Shown here: positions 44,521-47,625 of the stretch, one piece after another | Numbering within the stretch: the first letter of the stretch is position 1 | Layout of the letters: the number at the start of each line of letters is the position of its first letter | DNA from: Bacteroidota bacterium | GTDB lineage: Bacteria > Bacteroidota > Bacteroidia > Chitinophagales > Chitinophagaceae | Direction: 5' to 3' | Length of the DNA stretch: 47,625 bases | NCBI GenBank assembly: GCA_029561305.1 | Contig: JAKQJG010000188.1 | Location: forward strand, 1 to 47,625 | Program-made: the position numbers and the translations under genes | Notes under the pieces: model-generated | Told to the model about the DNA's origin: nothing | Seen by the model: only the letters and a program-made list of their open reading frames with translations | Database searches by the model: none

Positions 44521-45588
44521 TTACGCATTCCTGTTTATACAATTCAAATCGTCAAATGCTACTTCTAATCTTTTAATAAAGGCTTCTTCTCCTTTGCGTA
44601 GCCATACTCTTGGATCGTAGTGCTTTTTATTGGGGGAATCAGGCCCATCCGGATTGCCCAACTGACCTTGCAGATAGCCTTCCATTTTTTTATAGTTATG
44701 CAGTACACCTTCCCAAAATGCCCACTGAAGATCAGTATCAATATTCATTTTGATTGCGCCATACCCAATAGCTTCCCTTATCTGGTGTTGCGGTGATCCA
44801 CTGCCGCCATGGAATACAAAATACACAGGCTTAGGACCCGTTTTCAGTTCCTTTTCAATATATACCTGGCTGTTGTGTAAAATGATGGGAGTCAATTGCA
44901 CATTGCCCGATTTATAAACACCATGCACATTGCCAAATGCTGCCGCAATGGTAAACAATTCACCAACCTTACTTAATTCGGTATATGAGTAAGCAACATG
45001 CGCTGGCTGCGTGTATAATTTTTCATTGTCGACATCACTATTGTCAACGCCATCTTCCTCACCCCCGGTAACACCCAGTTCAATTTCAATACCCATACCC
45101 AGCGGCGCCATACGTTTGTAAAACTCAACAGAAGTGTGAATGTTCTCTTCAATGGGTTCTTCGCTCAGATCCAGCATGTGTGATGAGAAAAGCGGCTGGC
45201 CTTTTTCTTTAAAATATTGTTCTCCTGCATCTATTAATCCACTAATCCAGGGTAACCATTTTTTTGCAGCGTGGTCGGTATGGAGCACCACGGGCACACC
45301 ATAATACTTTGCTACATTATGAATATGCAATGCACCTGAAATACCACCAGAGATATTGCCTTGTAATTTATCATTTGGCATTCCTTTGCCCGCCATAAAC
45401 TGTGCACCGCCATTGCTAAACTGAATGATAACAGGAGAATTTACCTTTGCAGCTGTTTCTAAAGTGGCATTGATGCTGTTGGTACCAATACAATTTACAG
45501 CTGGCATGGCAAACTGGTTGTCCTTTGCGTCGTTGTAAAGTGCTTTTAGTTCTTCGCCGAATAATACCCCGGCTCTGTATTTACCCAT
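44521..45588 (-). CDS. fbaA: fructose-bisphosphate aldolase, class II
   Basis: Zinc-dependent aldolase that joins or splits fructose 1,6-bisphosphate in glycolysis/gluconeogenesis. The 355-residue length and start FGEELKALYNDAKDNQFAMPAVN mark the class IIA (E. coli FbaA-like) type. Zinc ligands lie in VLHTDHAAKKWLPW (first His block), GIEIELGVTGGEEDGVD, AAFGNVHGVYK and FVFHGGSGS. A TACTTTTG box lies 20 nt before the ATG. accD follows on the same strand, with a repeat and its own promoter between. Confidence 0.97.
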   Translation of the reverse strand: MGKYRAGVLFGEELKALYNDAKDNQFAMPAVNCIGTNSINATLETAAKVNSPVIIQFSNGGAQFMAGKGMPNDKLQGNISGGISGALHIHNVAKYYGVPVVLHTDHAAKKWLPWISGLIDAGEQYFKEKGQPLFSSHMLDLSEEPIEENIHTSVEFYKRMAPLGMGIEIELGVTGGEEDGVDNSDVDNEKLYTQPAHVAYSYTELSKVGELFTIAAAFGNVHGVYKSGNVQLTPIILHNSQVYIEKELKTGPKPVYFVFHGGSGSPQHQIREAIGYGAIKMNIDTDLQWAFWEGVLHNYKKMEGYLQGQLGNPDGPDSPNKKHYDPRVWLRKGEEAFIKRLEVAFDDLNCINRNA

Positions 45589-45608
45589 GATGTATAGTTT
45601 GATTTGTA

Positions 45609-45616
45609 CAAAAGTA
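45609..45616 (-). promoter_or_regulatory. TAnnTTTG -7 promoter box of fbaA
   Basis: The minus strand reads TACTTTTG, 20 nt before the ATG. Confidence 0.55.
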
Positions 45617-45707
45617 GTAGAATTTGGGTTTTTGACTAATGATATTTAATAAGTTGTGGAAAGTGCGGTATAAAAGTCAATGATAGAAACGATGGGTTTC
45701 AAAGTAT

Positions 45708-46490
45708 TTAATAAGCACAAGCTTGCGAAACTCTTTGTATCAATTCAGTAAAATAAGCGGGGCCATACAGCAGGCGGCTGCCGTACCAGCTAAACATTTC
45801 CCCATCCACCAATAATATCTTTGTACCAGGCAACTGTTGCTGCAGTTCGTCTATATGTTTTTGTTTAAAGGGATAAGGTTCGGAGGATAGGAGGAGCAGC
45901 TTACATGCCTGCTGTTTTAAATATTTTATATCAACTTCCGGGTACCTTGTTTTTGAGGAATAAATATTTTGCAGGCCACATTTTGTAAGCATATCATGAA
46001 TAAATGTATCGCCGCCAATGGTCATGTAAGGATTTCGCCAGATCAAATAGGCGGTATCGATCCGGTTCATTGGCCTGATGGCCGAAAATCCATCTTTGAT
46101 CTTACTAATGATATGGTCTGCTTTTATTGAAGTGTGCGTAATCATTCCTATATCATTAATCATATTTACTGCATCTTCTAAAGTGTTTATATCTGTTACA
46201 TATACATTACACTCACCAGCCAGGGCTTCCACCTGTTCTTTTACATTTTCTTCCTTATTAGCAATGATAAAATCGGGGTTTAGTGCTTTAACTTTTTCCA
46301 GATGGATGTTCTTTGTACCGCCAATAATGGCTTTTTCTTTTTTAGCTTCTGGCGGATGTACGCAAAACTTGGTGATACCTGCCACCTCCATATCCAAACC
46401 CAAATCATACAGCAATTCAGTTATTGATGGAACTAAGGAAATAATTCTTTTGGGTTGATAAGTTATTTGAGCAGGAGAGTAGAGCAGCAT
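45708..46490 (-). CDS. BtuF-like helical-backbone metal receptor, no signal peptide
   Basis: A member of the ABC-transporter periplasmic-binding family that binds vitamin B12, haem or siderophores: KRIISLVPSITELLYDLG, VAGITKFCVHPPE, GGTKNIHLEKVKALNPDFIIA and a second lobe ending GPAYFTELIQR. It has 260 residues from ATG 46490. The frame is open from a TTG at 46514, but the promoter box (46495-46502) lies within that extension. The product begins MLLYSPAQ, without signal peptide or lipobox, so it is likely cytoplasmic. This is odd for the family, which usually delivers ligand to a BtuCD transporter; no transporter gene is nearby. An enzyme or intracellular cobamide/metal carrier role is a possibility. 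Confidence 0.85.
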   Translation of the reverse strand: MLLYSPAQITYQPKRIISLVPSITELLYDLGLDMEVAGITKFCVHPPEAKKEKAIIGGTKNIHLEKVKALNPDFIIANKEENVKEQVEALAGECNVYVTDINTLEDAVNMINDIGMITHTSIKADHIISKIKDGFSAIRPMNRIDTAYLIWRNPYMTIGGDTFIHDMLTKCGLQNIYSSKTRYPEVDIKYLKQQACKLLLLSSEPYPFKQKHIDELQQQLPGTKILLVDGEMFSWYGSRLLYGPAYFTELIQRVSQACAY

Positions 46491-46494
46491 GCTG

Positions 46495-46502
46495 CAAAAA
46501 TA
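46495..46502 (-). promoter_or_regulatory. TAnnTTTG -7 promoter box of the BtuF-like gene
   Basis: The minus strand reads TATTTTTG, then CAGC, then ATG 46490. A 4-nt gap again implies a leaderless transcript. Confidence 0.6.
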
Positions 46503-46606
46503 GTAATTGATCAATATTCAATGTTCAATTAGATCGGCTTGTTGTGAAGCCGGCAGCGCTGCTTTGTATAAATCATTGCCGGTCTGACCTTCGGTACCGA
46601 CTGGCT

Positions 46607-46640
46607 AAAAAGCAAAAACTCCCACTGTTGCCAGTGGGAG
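46607..46640 (-). terminator. terminator of unit A
   Basis: On the minus strand: perfect 9-bp stem CTCCCACTG/CAGTGGGAG with loop GCAA, then TTTTTGCTTTTT. Confidence 0.85.
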
Positions 46641-46826
46641 CCCTTGTTTGAACTGCTTGTTGAGGGCAGTTCGGGATCTTAATTTTTTAAGAGGGGTTTT
46701 CCTCTCCAGAAATAATTTACTTCTGGTTTCAGTGTTCGGTTTTTCTGACCATCATCGCTTTTGAGGGCATAGGTCTAGGAATTGGTTTTTCGGTTTTTCA
46801 AGGTTACGATCTTTTACAATTGTAAC
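46607..46826 (-). ncRNA. putative structured RNA, unit A
   Basis: Minus-strand order from 5': stem 0 (46803-46807/46822-46826), two GAAAAACC boxes (46792-46799, 46784-46791), stem 1 (GACC/GGTC, 46747-46750/46772-46775), GAAAAACC (46738-46745), CTGAAACC (46725-46732), stem 2 (CCAGAA/TTCTGG, 46706-46711/46721-46726), an extra stem (46690-46694/46701-46705), stem 3 (GAACTGC/GCAGTTC, 46650-46656/46666-46672), and a terminator (CTCCCACTG, GCAA loop, CAGTGGGAG, 46619-46640) followed by TTTTTGCTTTTT. The stems and boxes reappear in the same order in unit B. Exact ends are unknown. Confidence 0.55.
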
Positions 46827-47141
46827 ACTGGAATTGGATTTTGGTGTTCTTCTTTAGGATAGTTGAACTTTAGTTTTCACAGGAAGCCGTTTCTTGTTTT
46901 TATGTTTGGAAACTGTTACTTAAACGGCGGCTGAAAAATTTTATTATCAATTGCTTAACAAAAAAAACAGTGCAAAAAATGGAATGAAAAAATGAAGCAA
47001 ATGAAAAGCGCTGCAGTTATGGATTTCATTAAATTTTCATTGATAAAAATGAACGGAAAAAAAATAAAATTCTATTTATAAGAAACCGGCTTTTTTCGTC
47101 TCTAAAATGGAATAGATACTGCTTGCAAATTTGTAGCTGTT

Positions 47142-47157
47142 CCGGCAACGTTGCCGG
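47142..47157. repeat. 16-bp perfect palindrome after unit B
   Basis: CCGGCAACGTTGCCGG, immediately after the T-run of the unit B terminator on the minus strand. It could be a backup terminator stem or a protein site. Confidence 0.7.
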
Positions 47158-47350
47158 TTAAAAAAAGAAAAACTTCCATTGCACTGGACAATGGAAGTTT
47201 AAGTGAGTTTACTTGTTTGTACAACAAGTTCAGAAAGTTTAGCCGGAAAAATTTTATCCGGGTTTCAGCGTAGTTGGTTTTTCTAAAGCCTTTTTAAAGG
47301 CAAAGGATATTGGTAATATTGGTTTTTCAAAAACTGTTATCAGTAACAGT
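47158..47350 (-). ncRNA. putative structured RNA, unit B
   Basis: Minus-strand order from 5': stem 0 (ACTGTTA/TAACAGT, 47333-47339/47344-47350), GAAAAACC (47321-47328), stem 1 (GCCTTT/AAAGGC, 47288-47293/47296-47301), GAAAAACC (47276-47283), CTGAAACC (47261-47268), stem 2 (CCGGA/TCCGG, 47243-47247/47257-47261), stem 3 (ACTTGTT/AACAAGT, 47211-47217/47223-47229), terminator (47171-47199) and a T-run. Relative to unit A the stems differ in sequence but keep pairing and position. Variant boxes GGTTTTTG (47361) and GGTTTTTA (47409) and a CGGTT/AACCG stem lie further 5', so the true RNA may be longer. Confidence 0.55.
47160..47199 (-). terminator. terminator of unit B
   Basis: On the minus strand: AACTTCCATTG, 7-nt loop, CAATGGAAGTT, then a TTTCTTTTTTT run. 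The 11-bp stem is perfect. Confidence 0.85.
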
Positions 47351-47481
47351 AAAGGATAGTGGTTTTTGTAACGTTCCAGGTTTTACACTGCGGTTATTAC
47401 AGAACCGTGGTTTTTAAAAGGTATTGGGTTTGCTTTTCGATTGTTTGGAAAATTGTCCTGATTTTATATTATTATACTGAT

Positions 47482-47612
47482 CAATAAAAGAAAAAATAGA
47501 AGTTGACTGATATTGGATTTCTAACAGCTTTTAATAAGATCTTGGATTGGAATCTTACACGGTTTGTCAGGATGATTGGATAGATTGATAATTAATATAT
47601 CAATCAACTTCT
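47482..47612 (-). ncRNA. putative third structured RNA, unit C (long closing stem)
   Basis: Plus-strand arms at 47498-47513 and 47597-47612 are inverted copies with one difference. On the minus-strand RNA the difference becomes a G-U pair, giving a continuous 16-bp stem with an 83-nt loop, followed directly by ATTTTTTCTTTT. On the plus strand it would be a C-A mismatch. An 8-bp alternative hairpin (47583-47590/47598-47605) overlaps the outer arm, so two folds compete. No protein frame is present. Confidence 0.4.
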
Positions 47613-47625
47613 GGTACAAATATCA

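Larger units (their letters stand above)
46515..47625. other. 1.1-kb region without protein-coding genes, carrying structured RNA-like units
   Basis: No frame of credible length occurs on either strand. The region is AT-rich and holds several hairpins with T-runs on the minus strand, described in separate entries (A, B, C). A weak stem (GCCGGCA 46549-46555 with TGCCGGT 46577-46583) lies between unit A and the BtuF-like promoter. Confidence 0.6.

Noticed and set aside
46738..47416. Repeated GGTTTTTC considered as CRISPR repeats
   Set aside because: Repeats are only 8 bp, irregularly spaced, with no constant spacer length and no cas genes; they sit between RNA stems.
1..47625. tRNA, rRNA, transposon or prophage genes
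   Set aside because: No cloverleaf-like segment, no rRNA-like sequence and no transposase, integrase or phage structural motif was found by eye.

Overview
The window looks like ordinary chromosome from a Bacteroidota bacterium, most likely a member of the Chitinophagaceae or a close relative. The evidence is a moderate GC content, Bacteroidota-type promoter boxes (TAnnTTTG) in front of many genes, three very large secreted proteins with type IX secretion (T9SS) C-terminal sorting domains, an HU-CCDC81/SPOR membrane protein, the futalosine-pathway gene mqnA, and single-copy housekeeping genes in a non-syntenic, loosely packed order. I see no rRNA, tRNA, CRISPR array, transposase or phage gene.

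Layout. 1-5.7 kb: start of a DES1-like sphingolipid desaturase (cut by the window edge), an SDR oxidoreductase with a small membrane protein, a YhhN/TMEM86-type protein, an HU-CCDC81/SPOR protein, and a three-gene unit (small membrane protein, FKBP lipoprotein, L-serine dehydratase). 6.1-9.5 kb: an MBOAT O-acyltransferase with its SGNH-like partner, then a GNAT enzyme and a small secreted protein. 9.7-14.3 kb: valS and prfC, divergently transcribed. 14.5-26.2 kb: two giant paralogous T9SS surface proteins. 26.3-31 kb: a secreted putative cysteine hydrolase, purB, mqnA, an unknown secreted protein and a sphingomyelin-synthase-like PAP2 membrane protein. 31.4-38.5 kb: lon, a CCA-adding-type nucleotidyltransferase, a pectate-lyase-fold protein, a pRiA4b ORF-3-like protein and miaA. 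39-46.5 kb: a third T9SS beta-helix protein, DinB-like and CAP-like proteins, accD, fbaA and a signal-less BtuF-like binding protein. 46.5-47.6 kb: no protein gene, but structured RNA-like units.

Functional themes. The genes are mostly independent short units. Two are plausibly linked to sphingolipids, which Bacteroidota make (DES1-like desaturase, SMS-like PAP2), and two to acylation of an extracellular glycan (MBOAT plus SGNH). The rest cover translation (valS, prfC, miaA, CCA enzyme), protein quality control (lon), central and lipid metabolism (sdaA, fbaA, accD, purB, mqnA) and cell-surface beta-solenoid proteins.

Most notable signals: (1) at the right edge, two tandem copies of a multi-stem RNA on the minus strand whose stems keep their position while changing sequence, each ending in a terminator and sharing unpaired GAAAAACC and CTGAAACC boxes, with a third long hairpin beside them; (2) at least six genes whose start codon lies only 4-5 nt after a TAnnTTTG box, implying leaderless mRNAs; (3) an in-frame palindromic insertion in valS; (4) short tandem repeats in the lon/cca divergent promoter region. 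All functional calls come from reading motifs by eye; no database search was run.
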